Positions 1 through 8,211 of a stretch of 47,532 nucleotides of DNA are shown piece after piece (the first letter of the stretch is position 1; each line of letters begins with the position of its first letter). A program made the position numbers and the translations under genes. Under the pieces are notes generated by a model, which worked only from the letters and a program-made list of their open reading frames with translations, was not told where the DNA came from and did no database searches. Source of the stretch: Rhodococcus sp. KRD162 (GTDB lineage Bacteria; Actinomycetota; Actinomycetes; Mycobacteriales; Mycobacteriaceae); contig NZ_JABFAU010000033.1 of the NCBI RefSeq assembly GCF_017168335.1, forward strand, positions 1 to 47,532. The letters are read 5' to 3'.

Positions 1-127
1 TGAACTTCTACAACACTCGACGACGGCACTCCACAATCGGAATGCTCAGCCCCCACAGTTACGAACAGTCACTGAACGCGCCCATCATGGCCGCGTAACC
101 ACTGTCCACTTTTCGGGGGGAACCTCA
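1..127 (+). mobile_element. IS3-family insertion sequence, right end only
   Basis: The contig opens inside an IS3-family element. Bases 3-98 encode the transposase C-terminus. The stretch from about 103 to 127 (TGTCCACTTTTCGGGGGGAA and a few more bases) resembles the terminal inverted repeat of IS3-group elements, which commonly start TGTCCACnTTTCGGGG. The left end lies outside the window, so length and target duplication cannot be checked. A multicopy IS is a usual reason for an assembly to break here. Confidence 0.75.
3..98 (+). CDS. IS3-family transposase OrfB, C-terminal fragment (runs off the left edge)
   Basis: Only the last 31 codons are present. They include a YNTRRRHSTIGMLSP stretch, the hallmark of the C-terminus of IS3-family DDE integrases (usually YNxxRxHSxLGxxSPxxYE). 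This is the end of the rve catalytic domain; the D, D and E residues lie upstream, outside the window. The TAA stop at 96-98 is a few bases before the terminal repeat, as usual in this family. Frame and codon use are convincing despite the short length. Confidence 0.8.
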   Translation, partial: NFYNTRRRHSTIGMLSPHSYEQSLNAPIMAA

Positions 128-193
128 GCTCAAGTCGACGAGATAACGGACGTGGCGACGGAGCTGCTGGGAGAGCCCGACACTGTGGCGTAA
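128..193 (+). pseudogene. 3' fragment of an unknown gene cut by the IS3 insertion
   Basis: Directly after the IS3 end, one frame is open to a TAA at 191-193 and ends VATELLGEPDTVA. Its codons show the strong G/C third-position bias typical of real genes here, although no start codon is available. The simplest reading is the tail of a host gene split by the IS. The product cannot be recognised from about 21 residues. It could also be a chance frame. Confidence 0.4.
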
Positions 194-264
194 GCGACTC
201 TATGCGCCGGTGCCGTTACCCGAAAATGAGATGACCCAGAGACGCTCAGAACTCATCACAAACG

Positions 265-292
265 GGGGTCGGACTCAATCGAGTTCGACCCC
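265..292. terminator. Hairpin terminator downstream of the AbiE-like pair
   Basis: Twelve-base arms (GGGGTCGGACTC / GAGTTCGACCCC, one G-T wobble) enclose an AATC loop. On the plus strand it is followed by a pyrimidine-rich tract (TTCCTCTGTTT). It lies about 100 nt beyond the minus-strand toxin stop and after the plus-strand gene fragment, so it may act in both directions. Confidence 0.55.
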
Positions 293-391
293 TTCCTCTG
301 TTTCGGGCGATCATCGCGGGCCAGCCCTCGATCACGTTTACTCACCCATCGCCAGACCGGTTCTCACTGGCCCTTTTTCGCGTAAGCCGCC

Positions 392-1078
392 CTATCGGTA
401 TAGACGCTGTATGCGATCCCACAACAAAGCCTTGGGTGTGGAATCCATCTTCAGTTCGCGAATGCACTGATCGAGCCGGTGAGGATTGTCTCGGTGGTAG
501 TCGATCGCTTTGTCGAGGTCCCTCACAACAGACGAACCGTAGGCCCCCTCGGCCTTATTAACGGCCTCGTCCATGAGGCCGTTGCTGGGCTCCATCATGG
601 CGAGGTCGATCAGGTCTCGACTGAAGACGGAGGTGTCTGCCCATCTGTCGGAGTTTGCGAGCAGTTTACTTGTTGCCATGTCGAGTAGGGACAGCGTTGC
701 CACCCCACATACCTCGTCGTCCCGCCCCGGAATTTCGAAGCTGATGCGCCCCTCAGAAACGATCTCGAACTTGATGGGTGTACCGCCGACATCGAGAATC
801 GCCCGGATCCCGTACTGGTCCGCCACGGGGTCACGGACCAACGGGACCTGGCGCACCATAATCGATTTGAATCCTGAGCTCTTGATCAGCTCTCGAAGCG
901 TTCGGTACCCGGCTGCACTCGAAACCATGAAGTCGACGTCGATCGACTCCCTGAACTCTCCGAAGCGGAGTGCTATCGCAGTCCCTCCACCGAAATAGCA
1001 ACTCGTGTCTCGAAATAGTTCGCTGTTGAGTGATTCGAGAACAGTTTCGATGAGGTTGTGATGGTCTCTGCTAAACAA
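392..1078 (-). CDS. Nucleotidyltransferase, AbiEii/AbiGii-type toxin
   Basis: A 228-aa protein with the layout of AbiEii-like nucleotidyltransferase toxins. A glycine-rich GGGTA loop lies at residues 30-34, followed by RESIDVDF with the metal-binding pair D47/D49. A third acidic candidate is E105 in KFEIV. A helical segment (TSKLLANSDRW...RDLIDLA, about 136-160) matches the family's conserved lysine and aspartate region. Related toxins transfer nucleotides to tRNA or other RNAs and cause growth arrest or abortive infection. The start is TTG, preceded by AAGGGAG at good spacing. It overlaps the antitoxin stop by 8 nt, so translation is probably coupled. The RNA target is unknown. Confidence 0.72.
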   Translation of the reverse strand: MFSRDHHNLIETVLESLNSELFRDTSCYFGGGTAIALRFGEFRESIDVDFMVSSAAGYRTLRELIKSSGFKSIMVRQVPLVRDPVADQYGIRAILDVGGTPIKFEIVSEGRISFEIPGRDDEVCGVATLSLLDMATSKLLANSDRWADTSVFSRDLIDLAMMEPSNGLMDEAVNKAEGAYGSSVVRDLDKAIDYHRDNPHRLDQCIRELKMDSTPKALLWDRIQRLYR

Positions 1079-1565
1079 GAAGAACTCCCTTGCTGTATTT
1101 GACCGCCAGAGCCTGGATCAGAGCTTTTTCCTTGTCGCTCATAGCGGCATGGTCGAGGTGACGCCAATTGCGCTCGTAGGTCCTCAGGGCCTCGAATCCG
1201 TCAAGGCGGCTATCGGCATCGAGCTGCCAAGCTGCGGCACTCAGTAGCGGGTAGTCGCCCACTCGCACCTTCTCTGGAGTTTCGGTGTTCACTGCTTCCT
1301 CCGCTCCGGTTTGCGTCCACTGCGGGCGAGCATCCGTTAGCTGAAGATGCAGACCCACCGCCTCGGCGGCATTCACCAGTGCTCCTACCGTGACTGATGG
1401 CGCGCCGCTCTCGACTCGATGCAGCGTTACCCGTGACATTCCAGCGGACTCAGCTGCAACGGTCGCACTGATCCCTAGCTGTCGTCGACGATCTTTCAAG
1501 GCCGCGCCGATAGCAATCAGCGACTGCTCGCTGGGCTCGGATATGGAGGGATTCTTCGACGGCAT
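1071..1565 (-). CDS. Xre-family HTH antitoxin partner of the AbiEii-like toxin
   Basis: A helix-turn-helix protein of 164 aa from the ATG at 1565. It has an Xre fold (IGAALKDRRRQLGIS...SRVTLHRVESG) and a C-terminal segment (about 105-160) that would bind the toxin. Co-transcription just ahead of a nucleotidyltransferase toxin is the AbiEi/AbiEii arrangement, but here the antitoxin is Xre-type rather than the classical AbiEi wHTH. A longer frame starts at 1583. I prefer 1565 because the promoter's -10 lies between the two ATGs, which makes 1565 a leaderless start. It probably autoregulates through the inverted repeat at its start. Confidence 0.7.
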   Translation of the reverse strand: MPSKNPSISEPSEQSLIAIGAALKDRRRQLGISATVAAESAGMSRVTLHRVESGAPSVTVGALVNAAEAVGLHLQLTDARPQWTQTGAEEAVNTETPEKVRVGDYPLLSAAAWQLDADSRLDGFEALRTYERNWRHLDHAAMSDKEKALIQALAVKYSKGVLLV

Positions 1566-1600
1566 GTATCTCATTCTATACATTCAGCCGCTTCGGTCAA
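1564..1600 (-). promoter_or_regulatory. Leaderless promoter with overlapping inverted repeat for the AbiE-like operon
   Basis: Reading the minus strand, TTGACC (1600-1595), a 16-nt spacer and TAGAAT (1578-1573) form a near-consensus promoter. Transcription would begin at or next to the ATG at 1565. An inverted repeat ATGTAT (1583-1578) / ATACAT (1569-1564) spans the -10 and the start, a suitable place for autorepression by the Xre protein. Confidence 0.55.
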
Positions 1601-1710
1601 GGTTGGCGCTGTCACTCTCAGCTGCGCAAAAGTGGGCGGGCGCAGGCGCTGTGGTTGCCACCCTCGCCCCCGGCGAACCCCCATGATCCTTCCTCCGTAT
1701 TGCCATCCTC

Positions 1711-1968
1711 CTACTCGACCCAGCCAGCAAGGTCGGCACACAACTCTCGTGCCACGCGAACTACCTCCGGCCCTTCGTCTTCCGGAGAGAAGTTGGCGAT
1801 TTCGCTTGTGCGAGCGAGGACGGAATCAGCGCTCTTCGTCTCGTCCAGCATGGGATAGACATCGGAGGCCAAGTGCCGCGCTGCTACCGCCACTTTCACG
1901 ACGTCTTCACTTCGGGGGTCGACGGAGTTGACCAAGGTCATCAGGTCTGCAACCGGGTTGTTGCTCAT
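1711..1968 (-). CDS. Small hypothetical protein, 85 aa
   Basis: I do not recognise this acidic, helical 85-aa protein. It begins MSNNPVADLMTLVNSVD and ends LCADLAGWVE, with no Cys pairs, signal peptide or membrane segment. A good ribosome site (AGAAGGAT) precedes the ATG by about 6 nt. It lies about 110 nt beyond the AbiE-like promoter region, on the same strand, and may be transcribed with the zinc-ribbon gene upstream. Codon bias supports a real gene. Confidence 0.6.
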   Translation of the reverse strand: MSNNPVADLMTLVNSVDPRSEDVVKVAVAARHLASDVYPMLDETKSADSVLARTSEIANFSPEDEGPEVVRVARELCADLAGWVE

Positions 1969-2247
1969 AATCGAATCCTTCTGTCGTAGTGCCGGTGCGG
2001 CGACCGGGAGTCACACGGGCTGTACGTGTGCTGGACGTTCGTAGCTACCATGGCGGGGCTTAAATGCTTTCGCGCTGACGTGCGGTTACCCCGTTGCAGC
2101 GGCGCCACCACGCGAGGCCGGGACAGAGGAGAACAATGAGCGGTCACGGTACCGGCGTCAGGAATACTGATGGCACGAAGCTCGGGCAGCGAACCGTCCG
2201 ATGTCGATGTAGAAGGCAGCGAGAACCGTAGCGACGCCGAGAAGATC

Positions 2248-2430
2248 CTACCCGGCATGTTTCTTCGCACCGACGGATTCGTTCTCAAGTTCGTCGTCGT
2301 CCTCGATTTCGCGTTCGAACCCGCATTCCTGGCACTGCCCGATGGTCGGTTCACTGGCGTCGGCCGGGGCGATGAGCTTGAGATCCAGGTCCTTGCATTC
2401 CGGGCACAGGTACTTGTTGAATTGTGACAT
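2248..2430 (-). CDS. Small zinc-ribbon protein, 60 aa
   Basis: The 60-aa product carries two CxxC knuckles (C9-P-E-C12 and C33-Q-E-C36) about 20 residues apart, then a very acidic tail (EIEDDDELENE). This is a typical treble-clef or zinc-ribbon microprotein that would bind one Zn2+. A longer frame exists upstream, but the ATG at 2430 has an AGGAGAG site at ideal spacing and the extension has poor codon bias, so I use the short form. Partner and role are unknown; such proteins are common on actinobacterial plasmids and phages. Confidence 0.65.
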   Translation of the reverse strand: MSQFNKYLCPECKDLDLKLIAPADASEPTIGQCQECGFEREIEDDDELENESVGAKKHAG

Positions 2431-2891
2431 CGTCGCTCTCCTCTGTTGATGTTGCTTGTTCGCAATGTATCTGACTGGCTCCACCTGTGTTCCATGCAGC
2501 TTGCGAGCCCAGGCAAGTGATGTGGCGACCGCCGTCTCGAGCGTCACCTCCCAGTTCTCGCGAGAGCACTTTGTCGCGAAAACATCGAGGCTACAGTCAC
2601 ATGCGCCGATTGCATTGCTGACGTTGACCGCGTGCCGATCGCACACCGTTCACCGTTCACCGTTCACCGGGAAAGATGTCGCAGATCATCCTAGTTCCTT
2701 TCTAAGACAAGGGTTCATGGTCAGTTTCGATTCCCGGATGTCGTCGATTGATTGCTCGACGAACCACAGTCGGCGGCTAATGGCTACTATTTCTTTGTGA
2801 CCAACGGGGGGGAACACCTACGAACTGCCGACCCTTCTCCCGGTTCAGGCTCGGCATCTGTACGTATCGCCGATCGAGAAAGAAGGATTCC
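2431..2891. other. 461-bp gene-free stretch between divergent genes
   Basis: No convincing gene on either strand. It must hold promoters for the zinc-ribbon gene (minus) and the lipoprotein (plus). The only marked structure is the 7-bp tandem repeat at 2644-2664. An open frame on the minus strand (2431-2646) continues the zinc-ribbon gene upstream, but it has no ribosome site and uses codons unlike its neighbours. Confidence 0.5.
2644..2664. repeat. Three tandem copies of CACCGTT
   Basis: Three perfect 7-bp units followed by a fourth, imperfect one (CACCGGG). It lies about 215 nt upstream of the zinc-ribbon start and about 230 nt upstream of the lipoprotein start. It could be a small iteron-like protein-binding array or simple slippage. 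Confidence 0.6.
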
Positions 2892-4088
2892 GTGAATCGA
2901 GTTGGACGAGTGGGCGCATCAATTTGCGTGGCAGCGTTTTTCGCTGTCGCAGGGTGCAGTAGCGACGTGAGTACCGACGACCCGAATGCAGGTGAGTCGA
3001 CATCTTCGGCGGTCGCCGAGAATGCAAGCAATGCGTCTACCGCTGTGGATCCGTGCTCGGTGGCATCGGTCTCGGGTCAGATGTGCCGGACCGTAGCATC
3101 AGCACCAATTGAGCACGCGGACTTCACGAATCAGATTGCGGTATCGATCAACACCTCGCCGACGATCGAAGTTCGGGTCGCGACGAAGGCAGGGGACGTC
3201 GCCACGCATCAGGTGTATCCGACCTCGACGTCCGGCGGCGGTGGCCTCGGGCCGACGGGCGACTTCCCCTCCAAACAGGATCACTTCCTCACCTCTGTCA
3301 GCGACGTGACAGGGGACGGCGTCCCCGAAATCATCGTCCAGACTGGACAGTTCGCCGATCACTCCGAGTACCAGGTGCTCCGCCTGGGCGAGGACGGGAC
3401 GTTGGCTGTGGTGAACGCCCCGACGTACAACAAGTGGACGACCGGTAACGACGTGTGGACGACGTACAACACCACGGACCCGGACATCGGCTTCTTCCGT
3501 TGCCCGAAGCCGGGGCAGCCTGGTGTCACCACGAATCCCTTGCAGAGCATCAACGTCAACGATGACGGCCGCGGAACCCGCGTCGACTATCTCCACGATC
3601 ACAAGTCCGGCGCGTGGACTCAGGTCGCGCAGGAACCGGTGACGATGCAGATGGGTGTCTCGACGGAGCCGTTCCGTGCATTCGACTGCACCGACGTCGC
3701 CACTCGTACCGATCGCACTCCCGAAGACAAGAACACCCCGTTCACGCCTGAGACCGCAACGTCGACTGTCGCAGCGCCGAGCACGTCCGAGGCCCAAACA
3801 TCTACTGTCGCAGAACCGTGCACGTTCGATTCCTACCGTGGCAGGGCAACCACGATCTCTTTCGACTCCGGGCACCTCGACTGCGCTGACGCCCAGCGTA
3901 TTGCCCACGAGTACGAGACCAGCGACATTCCGCCTGGCGGGAATGCCGCGCACCGGGACAACGGCGAGTGGCATTGCTCGTCGCCGACTGCAGGCGAGAA
4001 CGAGCGGACCGGCCGCATCATGAGTTGCTCCGCATCGGGTGAGGCGTCTCCGTCGTGGCATTTCTATGTCGTGGTCGAACCCAGGTAG
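2892..4088 (+). CDS. Secreted lipoprotein, 398 aa, unknown function
   Basis: The N-terminus is a lipoprotein signal: a short basic start, a hydrophobic core and the lipobox AVAGC with C22 as the lipidated residue. The mature protein would be tethered outside the membrane. A Ser/Thr/Ala-rich linker follows. Residues about 60-265 form a globular region containing FLTSVSDVTGDGVPEIIV, a calcium-binding-like VTGDG stretch of the FG-GAP/VCBS repeat type. A second Ser/Thr linker leads to a C-terminal domain with three cysteines (about 307-398). The start is GTG at 2892 with AGAAGGA upstream. I cannot assign a substrate. Confidence 0.7.
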   Translation: MNRVGRVGASICVAAFFAVAGCSSDVSTDDPNAGESTSSAVAENASNASTAVDPCSVASVSGQMCRTVASAPIEHADFTNQIAVSINTSPTIEVRVATKAGDVATHQVYPTSTSGGGGLGPTGDFPSKQDHFLTSVSDVTGDGVPEIIVQTGQFADHSEYQVLRLGEDGTLAVVNAPTYNKWTTGNDVWTTYNTTDPDIGFFRCPKPGQPGVTTNPLQSINVNDDGRGTRVDYLHDHKSGAWTQVAQEPVTMQMGVSTEPFRAFDCTDVATRTDRTPEDKNTPFTPETATSTVAAPSTSEAQTSTVAEPCTFDSYRGRATTISFDSGHLDCADAQRIAHEYETSDIPPGGNAAHRDNGEWHCSSPTAGENERTGRIMSCSASGEASPSWHFYVVVEPR

Positions 4089-4126
4089 CTCAACGGGTTG
4101 AGCTCCACCGCAGTAAGTGTGCATTG

Positions 4127-4166
4127 GAAAGTCCCCCGCAGTCTGCATGGACTGCGGGGGACTTTC
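4127..4166. terminator. Strong bidirectional terminator
   Basis: A perfect 17-bp inverted repeat (4127-4143 / 4150-4166) around a TGCATG loop. GTTTGTT follows on the plus side and A-rich bases flank the other side. It sits between the convergent ends of the lipoprotein gene and the 930-aa gene and should stop both transcripts. Confidence 0.85.
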
Positions 4167-4237
4167 GTTTGTTCGCTGAGGTTTTCCATAGACCCACCTC
4201 ACTCACGGAGATGCCGGACCGGCCATCCACTGCAGCT

Positions 4238-7030
4238 CTATGGATCCACGAGGCACGGGATCTCGACATGCCCGAATCCCGCGAGGTCGACCTGCCGACC
4301 GGGATGCCACTCCCCCGGCGCCTGGTACCGATGGCTGCGGGCGTGGGCGTCGAGCACCGACAATGTTTGTCCTTCAACCGGGTGATCATGAGCGCGGGCG
4401 ATCGAGATCAGCCCCCACAGGTTCCTGGGGTGGATTGGGTCGCCGAGCTTGAGAGTCTCGAGGTGCGGCTGCCAGAGATCCTCGGCCCCGGTGCCGTAGT
4501 CCTCGTCGAATCGTTTCCTGGCGGTGGCGGTCTGCTCAGCTCTGATCACTTCGGACACAGCCTTGACGTACTGGTCTACCACCGCGTTCTCGGCTTGGGC
4601 GCGTTCACGCTCTTTGGCTGCGGCGGCGGCAACTCTGCCGGTCCAGGCGTCTACCCGCGCGAGTGCGTCCACGTCGGCCCACGCGAGTCGGGCACGGACG
4701 TCGCCGTATCGTGTGGCGCTCTCCGGCCACCAGGGGATGCCGACTTTGTCGAACCGTGGCCACGACGGATCGTCCGGGGAGGCGGAGTACTGAACGAACG
4801 ACGGGCCGTACCGATTCCCGCGCTCTTCGGTCAGGTGAACACCGTTGCGGTCCTTTGTGATCTGGAATGTACGCGCTGTAATGAGGTCGTCGTCGATGTT
4901 GCGGTAGTTACGCAGCCCCTGCTCGCGCAGCGGCGTTTCCTCGGGCGGTAGCGGGTTCGTCCAGGAGTATGAGATCAGCTGCCGCGAGGACGGGCGCCGC
5001 TTGTCGTGGGTTTCGGTGATGCACAGCGCGATCGCGGCGGACTGCGCGCGGGCTTCCGCGATCACCGCTTCCCGTTCGGGGCCGGTGAGGTAATGCATCG
5101 GGTTTGCGGCGAAATTCCAACGCTCCCAGTCTTCGTGCGCCCATCCTGGCCGCAGTAGCGTCGCACTACGCACAGGAAGGTGCTGCCAGCGCTCTGTTGT
5201 CCCCAATGTGCCGTCGGCGTCGATCGGGGTGATGTCGAGGAACACGTGAGGATCGTGCGCGGGCGAGGATGCCGCGTAGACGTGCCAGGCCCCTTTCCTG
5301 TTGCGTGCCACGCACACCGCTCCGGGGACGGCGCGCCCGGTCGCGATGATCGTCGCCGTCGACGGGTCGGCGTCGTGTGAACGCCGGGAGCGGTATTCGG
5401 CGAGGATCTGTCGGACAGCTCGGCCTTCGTGGGTGGGGTTTCCGTTCAACGGCTTCGCCCACGTGTTCGCGAGTTTCCACCAGTGCACGAGCTCGTCGAG
5501 CACACCGTCGACCGTTTCGGGCTCAGCCCCGGCATCGATCAGTTGCGCCGCCAGCAGCACACGAAACGGGCCCTCCGTCTGGGCCTCTGAGTCTTTCGCT
5601 GCGATCGCCGATCGTAGTGTCGGCACCATCGTCAGGAAGTGGGCGCTGCGATCGTCGCGACTGTTGAGGTAGTACTGCAGTTCCTCCCGGGTGGCGAGGT
5701 CGAACGGCAGCACCCACGAATCGGTGGGCAGCACCAGGCATGATGCACGGGACGACGGGGTCACCGGCATTTCTCCGCCGTAGACGTATCCGGGCCGGTC
5801 GGGGATGGGGACATCGCGCTTCCACACCGTGTCGGTGCGGGTGTAGCGAACGATGACACCTCCGTCTCGGCGGTCCTCGATCAGGTGCGGCACACCGGAT
5901 TCGGGGACGCATCCGACGCTCCGCGGGTGCAACCGCGGATGCCGAGCGGCGCGGTACCGGCCATCACCGTCCCGCCGCAGGTCGTCGAACGCCGACGCGT
6001 GCCAGTCTCCGATGATCCGCATCCCGGGGCGCATCTTCGCGTTCAATCGCCGTTGCCACTGCCCGAACGACTCGCGGCCGTCGCCCAGCTGGATGGATGT
6101 CTCATCGTCCTGAATGAGGACGACTGTGCCGCTGTCCTGCGCCTCGACGGTCAGCAGGTTCACCCCCGCCGGGGGCAGTGGATGCCAGACCGGGGTGCGT
6201 TCGACGATTCCCTGCAGCACCAGCATGATTCGCATGTAGTGACGACGACGGGCGTCGGCCTGCCGTTCCAGTTTCATCCACTCGTCGGAGCCGGGAACCA
6301 GCGGCTCCCCGGCTGCGCGGCCGAAGCCGAACAGTCGGCGATCGAACACTTCCACGAACTCAGCGCGACGAGGCAATACTCGGTCGCCGACGGTGATGTC
6401 CGCTGTCAGCAGGTAGAGCTTCTCGCCGTTGCGCAGCAGCCACCACGAGCGGGAGTTCTCGGCATCCCGGGCCTCGTCTTCGAACGCGTTGCCGGAATCG
6501 CTGCGGACCCGTGTCGGGATCAGCACCACGACACCACGCTGTTCGGGCAGTACTCGGTCCAAGTTCGCCGGGTCGGCGGTGATCCACTCGGTGAACGCGT
6601 CAAGGTCTCGTGCGTCCATGCCCGTGGACCGGCGGTCCATCAGGACGAGAGATTCCTCGGCCATCACCAGTACTCGTTGGCGGATGGTGATCGGGGTATC
6701 CGCTGCGGCGGGGGCTCCGTCGCGGATCAACTCGACGTGCTCGTCGCGGCCGAGGTACAGATCGACCGTCCACATCATTTCCTGCATCCGTGCGAGTTGC
6801 TGCTTCATCGGCGCGATCTGTGCGTCCAGTTCTGCTCTCTGCCGGGCGAAGTCAGCTTCCAGTTCGCAGCGGCGGCGTTCCAGTTCACTACGCAGTTCCT
6901 CGTGCCGGGCTTGGGCGCTATGCATCGTGCGGGCGAGGTCGGCGCGCCGCGTGGCGACGGCGCGTTTCGTTTCGGCGGCGTCGCGTCCGCCGCGGGTGAC
7001 AAGTTGGTCGAAGGGGCCGTCGGTGGGCAT
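4238..7030 (-). CDS. Large coiled-coil protein, 930 aa, unknown function
   Basis: Begins MPTDGPFDQLVTRGG. From about residue 15 to 90 it is a highly charged coiled coil (many E/R heptads, LRSELERRRCELEADFARQR). The remaining 800 residues appear to be several globular domains with no signal peptide, membrane span or Walker motif. Segments such as EQRGVVVLIPTRVRSDSGNA, then WWLLRNGEKLYLLTADI, suggest mixed beta domains. The ATG at 7030 has a strong GAGGAGG site. It stands alone, ending at the terminator at 4127-4166. I do not recognise the family; a cytosolic structural or effector-like element protein is possible. Bias is uniform along its length, so it looks intact. Confidence 0.75.
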   Translation of the reverse strand: MPTDGPFDQLVTRGGRDAAETKRAVATRRADLARTMHSAQARHEELRSELERRRCELEADFARQRAELDAQIAPMKQQLARMQEMMWTVDLYLGRDEHVELIRDGAPAAADTPITIRQRVLVMAEESLVLMDRRSTGMDARDLDAFTEWITADPANLDRVLPEQRGVVVLIPTRVRSDSGNAFEDEARDAENSRSWWLLRNGEKLYLLTADITVGDRVLPRRAEFVEVFDRRLFGFGRAAGEPLVPGSDEWMKLERQADARRRHYMRIMLVLQGIVERTPVWHPLPPAGVNLLTVEAQDSGTVVLIQDDETSIQLGDGRESFGQWQRRLNAKMRPGMRIIGDWHASAFDDLRRDGDGRYRAARHPRLHPRSVGCVPESGVPHLIEDRRDGGVIVRYTRTDTVWKRDVPIPDRPGYVYGGEMPVTPSSRASCLVLPTDSWVLPFDLATREELQYYLNSRDDRSAHFLTMVPTLRSAIAAKDSEAQTEGPFRVLLAAQLIDAGAEPETVDGVLDELVHWWKLANTWAKPLNGNPTHEGRAVRQILAEYRSRRSHDADPSTATIIATGRAVPGAVCVARNRKGAWHVYAASSPAHDPHVFLDITPIDADGTLGTTERWQHLPVRSATLLRPGWAHEDWERWNFAANPMHYLTGPEREAVIAEARAQSAAIALCITETHDKRRPSSRQLISYSWTNPLPPEETPLREQGLRNYRNIDDDLITARTFQITKDRNGVHLTEERGNRYGPSFVQYSASPDDPSWPRFDKVGIPWWPESATRYGDVRARLAWADVDALARVDAWTGRVAAAAAKERERAQAENAVVDQYVKAVSEVIRAEQTATARKRFDEDYGTGAEDLWQPHLETLKLGDPIHPRNLWGLISIARAHDHPVEGQTLSVLDAHARSHRYQAPGEWHPGRQVDLAGFGHVEIPCLVDP

Positions 7031-7209
7031 CGCTGCCTCCTCACTGGGTCAGGCCGGACTGACACTAATCGTTAGCGGCAGTGCGTTGTTGGTCAGCTAC
7101 GAAAGCGTCAGCGGCGCTTCGTGACTGACCCGGGCTCCCACCTCAGGCGCCGCGGTCTTCACCCTCGGACTTGTGGCGTGCGGGTTCACCGCGGCGGCGC
7201 TGGAAGCTG

Positions 7210-7377
7210 TCAGTCCATCGTCATCGCGGTGATCCATTCACCTGGGTCCATGCTGTGGAGGGTGAGATCTCCGTCGTATTCCTTGAAGTCGCTTTCCCTG
7301 AGCTCGAGGCCCTTTTCTTTTGCTTCTGCGATGAAGATGGCGATGGCGATCTTTTCCGTGTTCGCGGCGCTTGCCAT
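7210..7377 (-). CDS. Small hypothetical protein, 55 aa
   Basis: A 55-aa gene starting MASAANTEKIAIAIFIAEAK and ending WITAMTMD. Support is a strong AGAGGGG ribosome site 6 nt before the ATG and clear G/C third-position bias. It is predicted to be an amphipathic helix followed by an acidic segment, with no recognised domain. It lies upstream of the 930-aa gene on the same strand and divergent from the 77-aa gene at 7517. Confidence 0.6.
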   Translation of the reverse strand: MASAANTEKIAIAIFIAEAKEKGLELRESDFKEYDGDLTLHSMDPGEWITAMTMD

Positions 7378-7435
7378 GACTACCCCTCTTCTGTTCGTCT
7401 GCTTTGCCGATCAACGGCCTTGAACTCCACGCGTC

Positions 7436-7457
7436 AGTGTATCAGCTCTGTTACACT
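7436..7457. promoter_or_regulatory. Symmetric divergent -10 elements / inverted repeat
   Basis: AGTGTA (7436-7441) and TACACT (7452-7457) form a 6-bp inverted repeat, so the -10-like hexamer TACACT appears on each strand. This would fire the 55-aa gene leftward and the 77-aa gene rightward from overlapping promoters. The -35 regions are weak, so an activator or repressor site is equally possible. Confidence 0.35.
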
Positions 7458-7516
7458 CACGGGCATGTTCGGCGCAGCCGTCACCGGCCCCCGCACCACG
7501 ATCAGAGGAACTACAC

Positions 7517-7750
7517 ATGCCCGAGAACGATCTGCCATCAGGCACGCGAGTGACCTGGTCCGACCCCGCAGACGGATACAGCAGAACCGGAACCGTCATC
7601 GCCGCGTACAACCGCAAGGCATGGACCCCGGCCGAATACACCTCCGCCGCGCCGGATGCCGGAATGACGATGGTCCGGTGGGACAACGAATCGGACCCGC
7701 ACTGGGAGTACATCGGCGAACTCTCACGCCCGGAACCGGCGAACCGATAG
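7517..7750 (+). CDS. Small hypothetical protein, 77 aa, SH3-like
   Basis: A compact beta-rich protein (LPSGTRVTWSDPADGYSRTG, later MVRWDNESDPHWEYIGEL). The pattern GTRV..W...G...TGTV....V.WDN resembles small SH3-barrel or KOW-like proteins that recur on actinobacterial plasmids and phages. The 84-aa and 69-aa proteins at 14144 and 19416 have a comparable GTR...GTAT layout. First gene of a rightward run of four, the next being 46 nt away. Function unknown. Confidence 0.6.
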   Translation: MPENDLPSGTRVTWSDPADGYSRTGTVIAAYNRKAWTPAEYTSAAPDAGMTMVRWDNESDPHWEYIGELSRPEPANR

Positions 7751-7796
7751 GTTCGTCCAACTGCCCACCGCATTCCAACAGACCAAAGGAAACCCG

Positions 7797-8120
7797 ATGA
7801 GCGAGAACACGTCCGACTACTTCGACAACTACGTAGCAGGCCTCGTGGCACTCGACCACGAGTACCCGGACATCGAACCGCACTTCGGGCAGAGCATCCC
7901 CGGACTCGTTCCCACCCTCGCCGACGAAGAAGTCGCACCATTCCTCGCTTCCCTCATCGCCGCATCCGTCTCAACCGAGGTCGACCAAACCACCCGGAAC
8001 TACACGACGAAGCTCCACAGGTTGATCCAGGATTTCCTCACCGCCCGACGCCTCGACCAACCCCAATCCAGCCGTGGACTCTTCCAACGGTTGCCCTCCA
8101 CCTGGACAAACGAGAAGTAG
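7797..8120 (+). CDS. Hypothetical protein, 107 aa
   Basis: Mostly helical and acidic (NTSDYFDNYVAGLVALDHEY ... LHRLIQDFLTARRLDQ). No signal, metal or nucleotide motif. A good AAAGGAAA site precedes the ATG. Second gene in the 7517-9314 rightward cluster, followed after 91 nt by the 136-aa gene. Not recognised. Confidence 0.6.
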   Translation: MSENTSDYFDNYVAGLVALDHEYPDIEPHFGQSIPGLVPTLADEEVAPFLASLIAASVSTEVDQTTRNYTTKLHRLIQDFLTARRLDQPQSSRGLFQRLPSTWTNEK

Positions 8121-8211
8121 CACGATCCGCGGCGGGCTGCCGAAGTCGCCAGACCCGCCGACGCCCATCGCAACGTGCATCCAAGCGACCATCAACCAGG
8201 AGAATTTCGCA

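Noticed and set aside
2644..2664. Iterons of a replication origin
   Set aside because: Only three 7-bp units, no Rep gene and no AT-rich region next to them.
3099..4202. 367-aa minus-strand frame
   Set aside because: Antisense to the lipoprotein and reads through the terminator.
5885..7075. 396-aa plus-strand frame
   Set aside because: Antisense to the 930-aa gene; composition is Arg/Ala/Gly-rich and the opposite frame has the SD and terminator.
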